Part shown: positions 25,761-33,695 of the stretch, piece by piece | Layout of the letters: every line of letters begins with the position of its first letter | How positions within the stretch are numbered: position 1 is the first letter of the stretch | Source of the DNA: CAWDCV01 sp963728125 | GTDB taxonomy: Bacteria > Actinomycetota > Actinomycetes > CAWDCV01 | Reading direction: 5' to 3' | NCBI GenBank assembly: GCA_963728125.1 | Contig: CAVSIZ010000009.1 | Span: 124,001-188,000 of the forward strand | Length of the DNA stretch: 64,000 nt | Notes under the pieces: model-generated | The model's input: the letters and a program-made list of their open reading frames with translations, nothing else | What the model was told of the DNA's origin: nothing | The model's database searches: none | Translations under genes and position numbers: made by a program

Positions 25761-27377
25761 ATGCGCGGAACGGCACGGGCCCGCTGGGCGGTGGGCGCCG
25801 CAGTGCTCGCCCTCGCAGCCACCGCATGTGGTGGCGGCGACGATGGCGGCGATGAGGGTGGCGGCGAGGCCGCTACTGGTGGCAGCTTCTCCATGTACAT
25901 CGGTGAGCCGGAAGCTCTGATCCCCGGCAACACGAACGAGTCCGAGGGATCTCAGGTCCTCTCTGCGGTGTACTCCGGGCTCTACGACTACGACCCGGAC
26001 ACCTCCGAGCCGATCCCGGTGATCGCCGAGTCGGTGGAGTCGGACGACCAGACCAACTGGACCATCACCCTCAAGGACGGCTGGACGTTCCACGACGGGA
26101 CGCCGGTCACAGCGCAGTCGTTCGTCGACTCATGGAACTGGACCGCACTGAGCACCAACGCCGCTGGCAACTCGTACTTCTTCGAGAACGTTGCCGGCTA
26201 CGACGACCTGCAGGCCGCGGAAGGCGCGACGCCAGTAGCGCAGGAGATGAGCGGCCTCGCGGTCACCGACGACCTGACGTTCACCGTGCAGCTGAAGGAA
26301 CCGTTCTCTCAGTTCCCGCTCACCCTCGGCTACACCGCGTTCTACCCGATGGCCGAGGCCTGCATCTCCGACGTCGAGGCGTGCAACGAGGAGCCGATCG
26401 GCAATGGTCCGTACCAGTTCGACGGACCGTGGCAGCACAACCAGGCGATCCAGCTGACGCGTTACGAGGACTATGCGGGCACGCCGGGCAACGCCGACAC
26501 CGTCGAGTTCCGCATCTACTCCGACATCAACACCGCGTACAACGACCTGCTTGCCGGCAACCTCGACATCATGGAGCAGGTCCCGCCGGAGCGGATTGCC
26601 GGTCTGGAGACCGACTTCCCGGACCGCACGATCACGCGGCCGAGCTCGACGTTCACCTACGTCGGCTTCCCGATCTACGACACCCGCTTCGCCAACCCGG
26701 AGCTGCGGCAGTCGTTCTCGCAGGCGATCGACCGCCAGGCGATCATCGACGCGATCTTCAACGGCACCCGCGTGCCGGCGCAGTCCGTCGTGTCGCCGGT
26801 CGTCGCCGGTTCTCGCGATGACGCGTGCGGTGAGCTCTGCGAGTACGACCCGGCCGCGGCCAAGCAGAAGTTCGACGCTGCGGGTGGCTTCCAAGGCACC
26901 CTGAACCTGTGGTTCAACAGCGGCGCCGGGCACGATCAGTGGATGCAGGCCGTGGCCAACCAGCTTCGGCAGAACCTCGGCATCCAGGACATCGTGTTCG
27001 AGCAGAAGGACTTCGCCGAGTACCTCACCATTCTCGACGCCAAGCAGGTCACCGGTCCGTTCCGGCTCGGTTGGGTCATGGACTACCCAAGCCCGCAGAA
27101 CTACCTGCAGCCGATCTACTCGACGACCGGCTCGTCGAACAACATGGCCTACTCGAACACCGAGGTTGACGGCCTGATCTCCGAGGGCAACCAGGCCCCG
27201 TCTATCGATGACGGGATCGCGCTCTACAACCAGGCGGAAGACCTCATTCTCCAGGACATGCCCGTGATCCCGATGTGGTTCGCGCGCGTGGACGCTGCCT
27301 TCTCGGAGAATGTCTCGGACGTGACGATCGATGCCTTCAACCAGGTGAACATTGCCGGAGTGAGCGTCAACTCCTGA
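25761..27377 (+). CDS. Oligopeptide ABC transporter substrate-binding lipoprotein (LpqW/OppA family)
   Basis: 538 aa, SBP family 5. Signal peptide with lipobox ATAC (VLALAATACGGG), acidic Gly linker, then the bi-lobed binding fold: VLSAVYSGLYDYDP, WTITLKDGWTFHDGTPV, GNGPYQFDGPW, FANPELRQSFSQAIDRQAI, MDYPSPQNYLQPIYS. ATG 25761 with GGGAGGC 6 nt upstream. In mycobacteria the gene after typA is lpqW, a homologue that acts in lipoglycan synthesis; here intact permease and ATPase genes follow, which favours peptide import. Confidence 0.92.
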   Translation: MRGTARARWAVGAAVLALAATACGGGDDGGDEGGGEAATGGSFSMYIGEPEALIPGNTNESEGSQVLSAVYSGLYDYDPDTSEPIPVIAESVESDDQTNWTITLKDGWTFHDGTPVTAQSFVDSWNWTALSTNAAGNSYFFENVAGYDDLQAAEGATPVAQEMSGLAVTDDLTFTVQLKEPFSQFPLTLGYTAFYPMAEACISDVEACNEEPIGNGPYQFDGPWQHNQAIQLTRYEDYAGTPGNADTVEFRIYSDINTAYNDLLAGNLDIMEQVPPERIAGLETDFPDRTITRPSSTFTYVGFPIYDTRFANPELRQSFSQAIDRQAIIDAIFNGTRVPAQSVVSPVVAGSRDDACGELCEYDPAAAKQKFDAAGGFQGTLNLWFNSGAGHDQWMQAVANQLRQNLGIQDIVFEQKDFAEYLTILDAKQVTGPFRLGWVMDYPSPQNYLQPIYSTTGSSNNMAYSNTEVDGLISEGNQAPSIDDGIALYNQAEDLILQDMPVIPMWFARVDAAFSENVSDVTIDAFNQVNIAGVSVNS

Positions 27378-27398
27378 TCACCATCCGACAGTGATAAC

Positions 27399-27441
27399 AC
27401 CGAGGCAGCCGGTACGGGACTTCCGTACCGGCTGCCTCGGT
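27399..27441 (+). terminator. 19-bp perfect stem-loop inside the transporter operon
   Basis: Arms 27399-27417 and 27423-27441 are perfectly complementary (outer end ACCGAGGCAG, inner end CGGTACGG) around loop GACTT, 22 nt after the binding-protein stop. No U-run. Placed between the binding protein and the permease it could block 3' decay or end part of the transcripts, giving excess binding protein over channel, as is common for ABC importers. Confidence 0.75.
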
Positions 27442-27498
27442 GCTGAGATGAGCCCACGACTGGGCGCCGGGCCGAGGTAGACCGAACCAGGAGGAGAC

Positions 27499-28425
27499 AT
27501 GGGTCGCTACGCGGCACGCAGGATCTTGCAGATCATCCCGGTGTTCTTCGGGGCGACGTTCCTCATCTTCGCGATGGTGTGGGCGCTGCCGGGCGACCCC
27601 ATCCGGGCGCTGTCCGGCGACAAGCCGCCGCCGCCGGCCGTCTACGAGCAGCTGCGAGAGCAGTACAACCTCGACGACCCGCTGATCATCCAGTACCTCA
27701 AGTACATGGCGGGACTGTTCCAGGGCGACTTCGGGACCAGCTTCCGCGGCCAGGAAGTGTCGGCCATCATGGCGGATGCCTGGCCGGTCACCGTCCAGCT
27801 GGCCCTCACGGCTTTCTTCTTCGAAATCGTCATCGGGCTGTCAGCGGGGATTCTGGCCGGCCTGCGCAAGGGCAGCTTCATCGACAATCTGGTGCTGATC
27901 AGCACCACGCTTGTGGTGTCGATCCCGATCTTCGTCCTCGCCTTCACCGCGCAGCTGGTGTTCGGCGTCAAGCTCGGCTGGTTCCCCATCGCCGGTGTCC
28001 AAAACGGCTGGCCCACCGACTACATCTTGCCGGGGCTCGTGCTCGCCTCCGTGGCGTTGGCGTATCTCGCCCGATTAACGCGCACCAGCCTGGTAGAGAA
28101 TCTCCGATCTGATTACGTCCGGACGGCGATCGCGAAGGGATTGCCGCGTCGGCGAGTGGTCGGCCGTCACACGTTGCGCAACTCCCTCATTCCGGTCGTC
28201 ACGTTGCTGGGTGTCGATCTCGGGCAGCTGATGAGTGGCGCCATCGTCACCGAGGGCGTCTTCAACCTGCCCGGTATCGGGCAGCAGATCTTCCGTGCCG
28301 TCGGAAACCGGGAGGGCACCATTGTCGTCGGCATTTCGACAGCGCTCGTGCTGGTCTTCTTGTTCGCCAATCTGATCGTTGACATCTTGTACGGCCTGCT
28401 CGACCCGAGGATTCGCTATGAGTGA
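27499..28425 (+). CDS. Oligopeptide ABC transporter permease DppB/OppB
   Basis: 308 aa. N-terminus RRILQIIPVFFGATFLIFAM and the DppB-type region GDFGTSFRGQEV, then six spans and the EAA loop (RTAIAKGLPRRRVVGRHTLR) that touches the ATPases. ATG 27499 with GGAGGAG upstream. ATG of the next permease overlaps its stop by 8 nt. Confidence 0.94.
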   Translation: MGRYAARRILQIIPVFFGATFLIFAMVWALPGDPIRALSGDKPPPPAVYEQLREQYNLDDPLIIQYLKYMAGLFQGDFGTSFRGQEVSAIMADAWPVTVQLALTAFFFEIVIGLSAGILAGLRKGSFIDNLVLISTTLVVSIPIFVLAFTAQLVFGVKLGWFPIAGVQNGWPTDYILPGLVLASVALAYLARLTRTSLVENLRSDYVRTAIAKGLPRRRVVGRHTLRNSLIPVVTLLGVDLGQLMSGAIVTEGVFNLPGIGQQIFRAVGNREGTIVVGISTALVLVFLFANLIVDILYGLLDPRIRYE

Positions 28426-29392
28426 CAACCGACCCGGGGATGACGCACGCCGGGGCCCCACGATCGACGACACCGTCGATACGTCTTCCATCATCCCAGG
28501 CGACGAGCAACTTCTCGCGGCTACCACGGCGGGAGGGGTCTCTGCCCGGTCTGCCAGCCTGACCGCGGATGCCTGGCGGGAGCTGCGGCGCAGTCCGTTG
28601 TTCATCGTGTCGACGGCGCTGATCCTCATCATGGTGCTGATGGCGGCGTTCCCGCAGTTGTTCACTCGGCAGGACCCTCGGGTCTGCGATCTCGCCAACT
28701 CGCGAAAGGGGCCGGAGCCCGGGCACTGGTTCGGCTTCGACATCCAGGGCTGCGACTACTACTCGAACGTCGTGTACGGCGCCCGTCCGTCGATCGTCAT
28801 CGGCATCACGGTGACAGCCATCTCCGCCGTCATCGCGATCGTGCTCGGCTCATTGTCCGGCTACTACGGCGGCATGATCGACACCATCTTCTCTCGGCTC
28901 ACTGACATCTTCTTCGGCATCCCGTTCATTCTCGGTGCCATCGTCCTGCTCAACACATTCCCGGTGCGCAGCATCTGGACCGTGTGCGCTGCCCTGGTCG
29001 TCTTCGGCTGGATGGTGCTGTCGCGGCTGATGCGTTCTTCGGTCATCAGCGCGCGAGACATGGACTACGTCAACGCCGCCCGCGCACTGGGTGCACCGGA
29101 CGGGCGCATCATCCGGCGCCACATCCTGCCGAACGCGATCACGCCCCTCGTCGTCTACTCGACCGTGACGATCGGCACGACGATCGCCGCCGAGGCCACC
29201 CTGTCCTTCCTCGGTGTCGGCCTGCAGCTGCCGGCGATCTCGTGGGGGCTCCAGATCGCCCAGGCGCAGACCTTGTTCCAGCAGTCTCCGCACCTGTTGC
29301 TGTTCCCCGCTGCGTTCCTCAGCGTGACGGTGTTGAGCTTCATCCTCCTCGGCGACGCGGTCCGCGACGCCTTCGACCCGAAGTTGCGGTGA
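28418..29392 (+). CDS. Oligopeptide ABC transporter permease DppC/OppC
   Basis: 324 aa. Longer hydrophilic N-terminus than DppB (about 55 residues), then LFIVSTALILIMVLMAAFPQ and the DppC-type periplasmic loop with GHWFGFDIQGCDYYSNVVYG. EAA loop MDYVNAARALGAPDGRIIRR. Start ATG 28418 in ATGAGTGA, coupled to dppB. Confidence 0.94.
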   Translation: MSDNRPGDDARRGPTIDDTVDTSSIIPGDEQLLAATTAGGVSARSASLTADAWRELRRSPLFIVSTALILIMVLMAAFPQLFTRQDPRVCDLANSRKGPEPGHWFGFDIQGCDYYSNVVYGARPSIVIGITVTAISAVIAIVLGSLSGYYGGMIDTIFSRLTDIFFGIPFILGAIVLLNTFPVRSIWTVCAALVVFGWMVLSRLMRSSVISARDMDYVNAARALGAPDGRIIRRHILPNAITPLVVYSTVTIGTTIAAEATLSFLGVGLQLPAISWGLQIAQAQTLFQQSPHLLLFPAAFLSVTVLSFILLGDAVRDAFDPKLR

Positions 29393-29394
29393 TC

Positions 29395-30441
29395 ATGGCG
29401 ACGACCTTGCCGGAGACCTCGGACCTCGGCTATCCCGACGACCGAGGCGCGGCGTCAGGGCCGCTGCTCGAAGTCGTCGACCTGCATGTCGAGTTCCGTA
29501 CGCGCGATGCCGTCGTCCACGCCGTCAACGGCATCTCGTACACGTTGGGTGCGGGGGAGACGCTGGCGATCCTCGGCGAGTCGGGATCGGGCAAGAGCGT
29601 GAGCGCCCAGGCGGTCATGGGCATTCTCGACAGCCCGCCGGCCTTCATCACCGAGGGCGACATCCGGTTCCGTGGCGAGGACATGCTCGCGATGCCGGAG
29701 GACCAGCGCCGCAAGATTCGTGGTCGCCGCATCGCGATGATCTTCCAGGACGCGCTGTCCTCGCTGAACCCCGTCTTCACCGTCGGTGATCAGATCGGCG
29801 AGATGTTCCGCGTCCACATGGGAATGTCGAAGAAGGAGTCGCTGGCCCGGGCGGCGGATTTGATGGATCGGGTCCGCATTCCATCCGCCAAGCAGCGGAT
29901 CAAAGATTACCCCCACCAGTTCTCCGGCGGAATGCGCCAGCGGGTCATGATTGCCATGGCCCTGTCCCTCGACCCGGACGTCGTCATCGCCGACGAGCCG
30001 ACCACGGCACTCGATGTCACCGTGCAGGCGCAGATCATGAAGCTTCTCAAGGAGCTTCAGACCGAGATGTCCATGGGACTCATCCTGATCACCCACGACC
30101 TCGGCGTCGTGGCGGACGTCGCGGACCGCATTTGTGTGATGTACGCCGGCAAGATCGTCGAGTCGGCGAACGTCCTGGACGTCTACGCGAACCCGGCCCA
30201 CCCGTACACCGAGGGTCTGCTCCAGTCGATTCCGCGGGTCGACCTCAAGGGGCAGAAGCTCACGACAATCACCGGCCAGCCGCCGAACCTGGCCCGCATC
30301 CCGTCCGGGTGCTCGTTCCATCCCCGCTGCCCGCGCGCGCGAGAGATCTGCACGACCGACGAACCGGAGCTGCTCGAGGTCGCCGTGGGGCGTAAGAGCG
30401 CCTGTCACTTCTCCGAGGAGGTGCTCCATGGCGAGCGATGA
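29395..30441 (+). CDS. Oligopeptide ABC transporter ATP-binding protein DppD/OppD
   Basis: 348 aa. Walker A ILGESGSGKS, signature FSGGMRQRVM, Walker B VVIADEPTTALD, switch LITHDLGVVAD. The C-terminal oligopeptide-transporter extension carries the Cys cluster GCSFHPRCPRAREIC that in this family can hold an iron-sulfur centre. ATG 29395 is 2 nt after the dppC stop; GTG 29389 is possible. The 3' end overlaps dppF by 14 nt. Confidence 0.95.
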   Translation: MATTLPETSDLGYPDDRGAASGPLLEVVDLHVEFRTRDAVVHAVNGISYTLGAGETLAILGESGSGKSVSAQAVMGILDSPPAFITEGDIRFRGEDMLAMPEDQRRKIRGRRIAMIFQDALSSLNPVFTVGDQIGEMFRVHMGMSKKESLARAADLMDRVRIPSAKQRIKDYPHQFSGGMRQRVMIAMALSLDPDVVIADEPTTALDVTVQAQIMKLLKELQTEMSMGLILITHDLGVVADVADRICVMYAGKIVESANVLDVYANPAHPYTEGLLQSIPRVDLKGQKLTTITGQPPNLARIPSGCSFHPRCPRAREICTTDEPELLEVAVGRKSACHFSEEVLHGER

Positions 30442-31456
30442 TGCGATCCTCCAAGTCCGGAACGTCATGAAGCACTTCCCCATCACCGAGGGGATCGTCT
30501 TCAAGAAGCAGATCGGCGCCGTCAAGGCAGTCGACGGCGTCACCTTCGATCTCATGCGCGGCGAGACTCTCGGCCTCGTCGGCGAGTCGGGCTGCGGCAA
30601 GTCGACGCTCGCTAAGTTGCTGATGGTGCTCGAGCGCCCGACGGCGGGCGAGGTGACGTACAACGGGCAGGACATCTTCTCGCTCAACTCCCGCGACCTG
30701 CGTCGGCTCCGTCGCCAGATCCAGATCGTGCTGCAGGACCCGTACACGTCGCTGAACCCGCGCATGACGGTCGGCGACATCGTCGGCGAGCCGTTCCAAA
30801 TTCATACCGACGTTGCGCCCAAGGGAGACAGGAAGCGGCGCGTTCAGGAGCTGCTCGATGTCGTCGGGCTCAACCCCGACTACATCAACCGGTACCCGCA
30901 CCAGTTCTCCGGTGGGCAGCGACAGCGCATCGGCATTGCACGGGGACTCGCGCTCCGGCCCGAGATCATCATCTGCGACGAGCCGGTGTCGGCGCTGGAC
31001 GTGTCTGTGCAAGCGCAGGTGATGAACCTGCTCGAGGACCTGCAGCAGGAGTTCGGCCTCTCGTACATCTTCATCGCGCACGACCTGTCCGTCGTCCGCC
31101 ACATCGCTGACCGCGTCGCGGTCATGTACCTCGGGCGCATTGTCGAGATCGGCACGGACGCCGATATCTACGAGACGCCGACTCACCCGTACACGCAGGC
31201 TTTGCTGTCGGCAGTGCCGGTGCCCGACCCGTCGCTGCGCGGTCAGCGTGACGAGATCGTGTTGGAGGGTGACGTTCCGAGCCCGGCGAACCCACCGTCG
31301 GGATGCCGGTTCCGCACGCGCTGCTGGAAGGCGCAAGACATCTGCGCCGAGGAGGTCCCGGAGCTGGTCGTGCGTCCAGGGTCGCCGCATCCGAGCGCCT
31401 GCCACTTCGCGGAGATTCGCGAAGTCGTCGTGACTCACGACGCCTCGGAGGTCTAG
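30428..31456 (+). CDS. Oligopeptide ABC transporter ATP-binding protein DppF/OppF
   Basis: 342 aa, second ATPase of the pair. Walker A LVGESGCGKS, signature FSGGQRQRIG, Walker B IIICDEPVSALD, switch FIAHDLSVVRH and the C-terminal Cys cluster GCRFRTRCWKAQDIC. Last gene of the operon, which ends at a strong stem-loop. Confidence 0.95.
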   Translation: MASDDAILQVRNVMKHFPITEGIVFKKQIGAVKAVDGVTFDLMRGETLGLVGESGCGKSTLAKLLMVLERPTAGEVTYNGQDIFSLNSRDLRRLRRQIQIVLQDPYTSLNPRMTVGDIVGEPFQIHTDVAPKGDRKRRVQELLDVVGLNPDYINRYPHQFSGGQRQRIGIARGLALRPEIIICDEPVSALDVSVQAQVMNLLEDLQQEFGLSYIFIAHDLSVVRHIADRVAVMYLGRIVEIGTDADIYETPTHPYTQALLSAVPVPDPSLRGQRDEIVLEGDVPSPANPPSGCRFRTRCWKAQDICAEEVPELVVRPGSPHPSACHFAEIREVVVTHDASEV

Positions 31457-31467
31457 CCAACATCTCC

Positions 31468-31509
31468 TGTCAGAACGTGACGCGCCTATAGTCGCGTCAC
31501 GTTCTGACA
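31468..31509 (+). terminator. 17-bp perfect stem-loop after the transporter operon
   Basis: Arms TGTCAGAACGTGACGCG (31468-31484) and its complement (31493-31509) around loop CCTATAGT; after one mismatch five more pairs extend the stem to 23 positions (ATCTC/GAGAT), and TTTT follows. The best terminator candidate in the window, 12 nt past the dppF stop. Confidence 0.85.
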
Positions 31510-31555
31510 CGAGATTTTGCGCGCGGGCAGTCACTGCATCCGCATGCTCCGAAGA

Positions 31556-31571
31556 AGTCAGTGAACTGACT
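31556..31571. promoter_or_regulatory. Palindrome upstream of the DUF4331 genes
   Basis: AGTCAGT-GA-ACTGACT, perfect 7-bp arms with a 2-nt spacer, 165 nt before the Tat-peptide gene. Possible operator; the rest of 31510-31735 shows no gene. Confidence 0.35.
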
Positions 31572-31735
31572 CGTTTGGGGACCCTCCCGCCTGAACCGCG
31601 TCAACGGTTGCTGGGCGGTGCGTGACCGAAGGTCGCGCCGTCGGGGGGAGTGACGTCCATGTCGGCGTGAGCATGCAGCGAAGCGCGCTGCGTACCCCTT
31701 CGTTTGTCCACTCCACGACAGCCAGGAGCACTGTC

Positions 31736-31990
31736 ATGAATCCTGTGTCACGACGCATCTTCCTCGCCCGTACGGGCGTTGCCGCCGGTGCGATCGGAGC
31801 CTCCGGCCTTCTCGCCGGTGCCGCCGCCGCAGATCCACTCGACGACACCGACGATGTCGTCACCGACCAGCCCGTCATCGCCCGCGTTCGCAACGTCCGC
31901 ACGGGCGAGATCAGTCTGTACGTCGGCGAGGAGGAGATCTCCATCGTCGACCGCGCCCTTGCCCGCCGGCTCGCCCGCGTGGCGCGCTAA
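31736..31990 (+). CDS. Small Tat-exported protein
   Basis: 84 aa. Twin-arginine signal SRRIFLARTGVAAGAIGASG with an AAA-type cleavage region; the mature part is only about 50 residues (PVIARVRNVRTGEISLYVGE, then EEISIVDRALARRLARVAR) and looks like one small beta unit plus a basic helix. Function unknown. ATG 31736 has AGGAGC 6 nt upstream. It precedes the DUF4331 gene by 33 nt and is probably co-transcribed with it. Confidence 0.75.
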   Translation: MNPVSRRIFLARTGVAAGAIGASGLLAGAAAADPLDDTDDVVTDQPVIARVRNVRTGEISLYVGEEEISIVDRALARRLARVAR

Positions 31991-32023
31991 CCACCGACTC
32001 GACAACTCACCGAGGAGTTCCGC

Positions 32024-33391
32024 GTGTCCTCACACCGCGAAGCACCGGAGATCTCGAAGGATCCCGTTGCTGACAACACCGATGTCTACGCCTTCGTCAG
32101 CCCTGACGATCCCGATTTCGTCACGCTGATCACCAACTACATCCCGCTGCAGGGTCCGGCTGGCGGACCGAACTTCTACGAGTTCGGCGACGACGTCCTG
32201 TACGAGATTCACATCGACAACAACGGTGATGCGCGCCCTGACATCACCTACCAATTCCGCTTCACCACGAGGAACCGCAGCGACGACACGTTCCTCTACA
32301 ACACCGGTCCGATCACCGCGCTCGACAGTGCCAACTGGAATCGCCGCCAGTTCTACTCGGTGACGAAGGTGACGGGTCGACGTCGTCGGGTGCTCGCCGA
32401 GCGAGTTCCGACGCCGCCGTGCCGCATCGGTCCGCGATCGACGCCCAACTACGAGGGGCTGGCCCAAGCTGCGGTCACGAAGCTTCCTTCCGGCGAGACG
32501 GTGTTCGCTGGTCAGCGTGACGAGGGCTTCTACGTCGACCTCGGCTCGATCTTCGACCTGTTGGCGCTGCGTCCGTTCCAGTCGGCGCACCTCATCCCGA
32601 AGCCGGGCAACACCAAGGGTGTCAACGCCACTCGTCTGCTCAACGTCCACACCATTGCCATCAAGGTCCCGATCACCGATCTCACGCGCAACGGCAGCAA
32701 GCCGACGGATCCGAACGATCCTGCTGCGGTGCTCGGCATCTACGGCGCTGCGAGCCGGCAGAAGGTGCTGCTGCGCGACGACGACACCGATCGCGCGAGC
32801 GGTCCGTTCGTCCAGGTATCGCGCCTTGCCAACCCGCTCTTCAACGAGGTTCTCGTTCCACTCGGCCAGAAGGACATCTGGAACTCCCGTGAGCCGCGCG
32901 GCGACGAGAAGTATCTCGCGAACGTGCAGTTCCCCGAGGTCGCCAAGCTGTTGCCGATCCTGTACCCGGGCGTCTTTCCCAACCTGGCGGCGCTGCAAGC
33001 CCCGCGCGCTGACCTGGTCGCGATTCTGTTGACCGGTATACCGGCCGGCATCGTGCCCGGCTTCCAGAACTTCACCGGACCGACGTACGCCGACTTGCTG
33101 CGGCTCAACGTCGCGATCCCGCCCGCCAAGTCGCCGAACATTCTCGGTGTCGTCGGTGGCGACCTTGCCGGATTCCCCAATGGGCGTCGCGTTTTCGACG
33201 ATGTCGTCACCGTCGAGCTGCGGGCGATCGCCGGCCTGACCTACCCGCTGGTGGCGCCGCAGTACGTGCCTGATGGTGCAGCTTCGGCGATCCAGGACGG
33301 CACGTCTCCCGCTGACGTCGGCATGCCTTACCTCAAGGTCTTCCCCTACCTCGGCGTTCCGCTCGAGGGCTACTCCGTGCCGGCCGCGTGA
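32024..33391 (+). CDS. DUF4331 family protein
   Basis: 455 aa. Starts at GTG 32024 with GAGGAG upstream: SSHREAPEISKDPVADNTDV, then YAFVSPDDPDFVTLITNYIP, the family hallmark. Other conserved parts are YEIHIDNNGDARPDITYQF, PNFYEFGDDVLYE, NPLFNEVLVPLGQKDIWN and AGLTYPLVAP. No signal peptide is visible, although related proteins are often exported. Biochemical role unknown. Overlaps the next gene by one base. Confidence 0.9.
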   Translation: MSSHREAPEISKDPVADNTDVYAFVSPDDPDFVTLITNYIPLQGPAGGPNFYEFGDDVLYEIHIDNNGDARPDITYQFRFTTRNRSDDTFLYNTGPITALDSANWNRRQFYSVTKVTGRRRRVLAERVPTPPCRIGPRSTPNYEGLAQAAVTKLPSGETVFAGQRDEGFYVDLGSIFDLLALRPFQSAHLIPKPGNTKGVNATRLLNVHTIAIKVPITDLTRNGSKPTDPNDPAAVLGIYGAASRQKVLLRDDDTDRASGPFVQVSRLANPLFNEVLVPLGQKDIWNSREPRGDEKYLANVQFPEVAKLLPILYPGVFPNLAALQAPRADLVAILLTGIPAGIVPGFQNFTGPTYADLLRLNVAIPPAKSPNILGVVGGDLAGFPNGRRVFDDVVTVELRAIAGLTYPLVAPQYVPDGAASAIQDGTSPADVGMPYLKVFPYLGVPLEGYSVPAA

Positions 33392-33686
33392 TGACGGCCG
33401 ACGCACTTCTCCTTGACGTGGGAGATGACACCGGTGCGCTGGTGATCTACGCCCACCCCGAGCTGGACGGGCGGGAGGTGGAAATCCTGCCCGTCCATGC
33501 CTCGGGCCACCATCACACCGTGCACAACGTCGTGCGTGAACGCCGTGTCGGCAGCCGGTATGTGCATGCTGCAGTGTTTCCCGACCTGCCGGCCGGTCGG
33601 TACGTGCCGTACGACAGCGATATCGCCAAGCGACACGGCACGTTCGACATGTCGGTGGGACCATCACGGAGATCGACTGGCGCTGA
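33391..33686 (+). pseudogene. Small phospholipase-like protein (frameshifted near its end)
   Basis: About 98 aa. LLLDVGDDTGALVIYAHPEL, EVEILPVHASGHHHTVHNVV, then YVHAAVFPDLPAGRYV match a family of small actinobacterial proteins sometimes labelled phospholipase without proof. Those end in TITEIDW; here that ending is in another frame and is recovered, with its TGA at 33684, by adding one G in the GGG run at 33657-33659. Without it the frame runs into the opposite S9 peptidase gene. Third member of the DUF4331 operon. Confidence 0.7.
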
Positions 33687-33695
33687 CCTCGTCAC

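Noticed and set aside
32030..33667. 545-codon antisense frame opposite the DUF4331 gene
   Set aside because: No homology pattern, Arg/Val/Asp-rich composition typical of antisense GC-rich frames; the plus strand is a clear DUF4331 protein.
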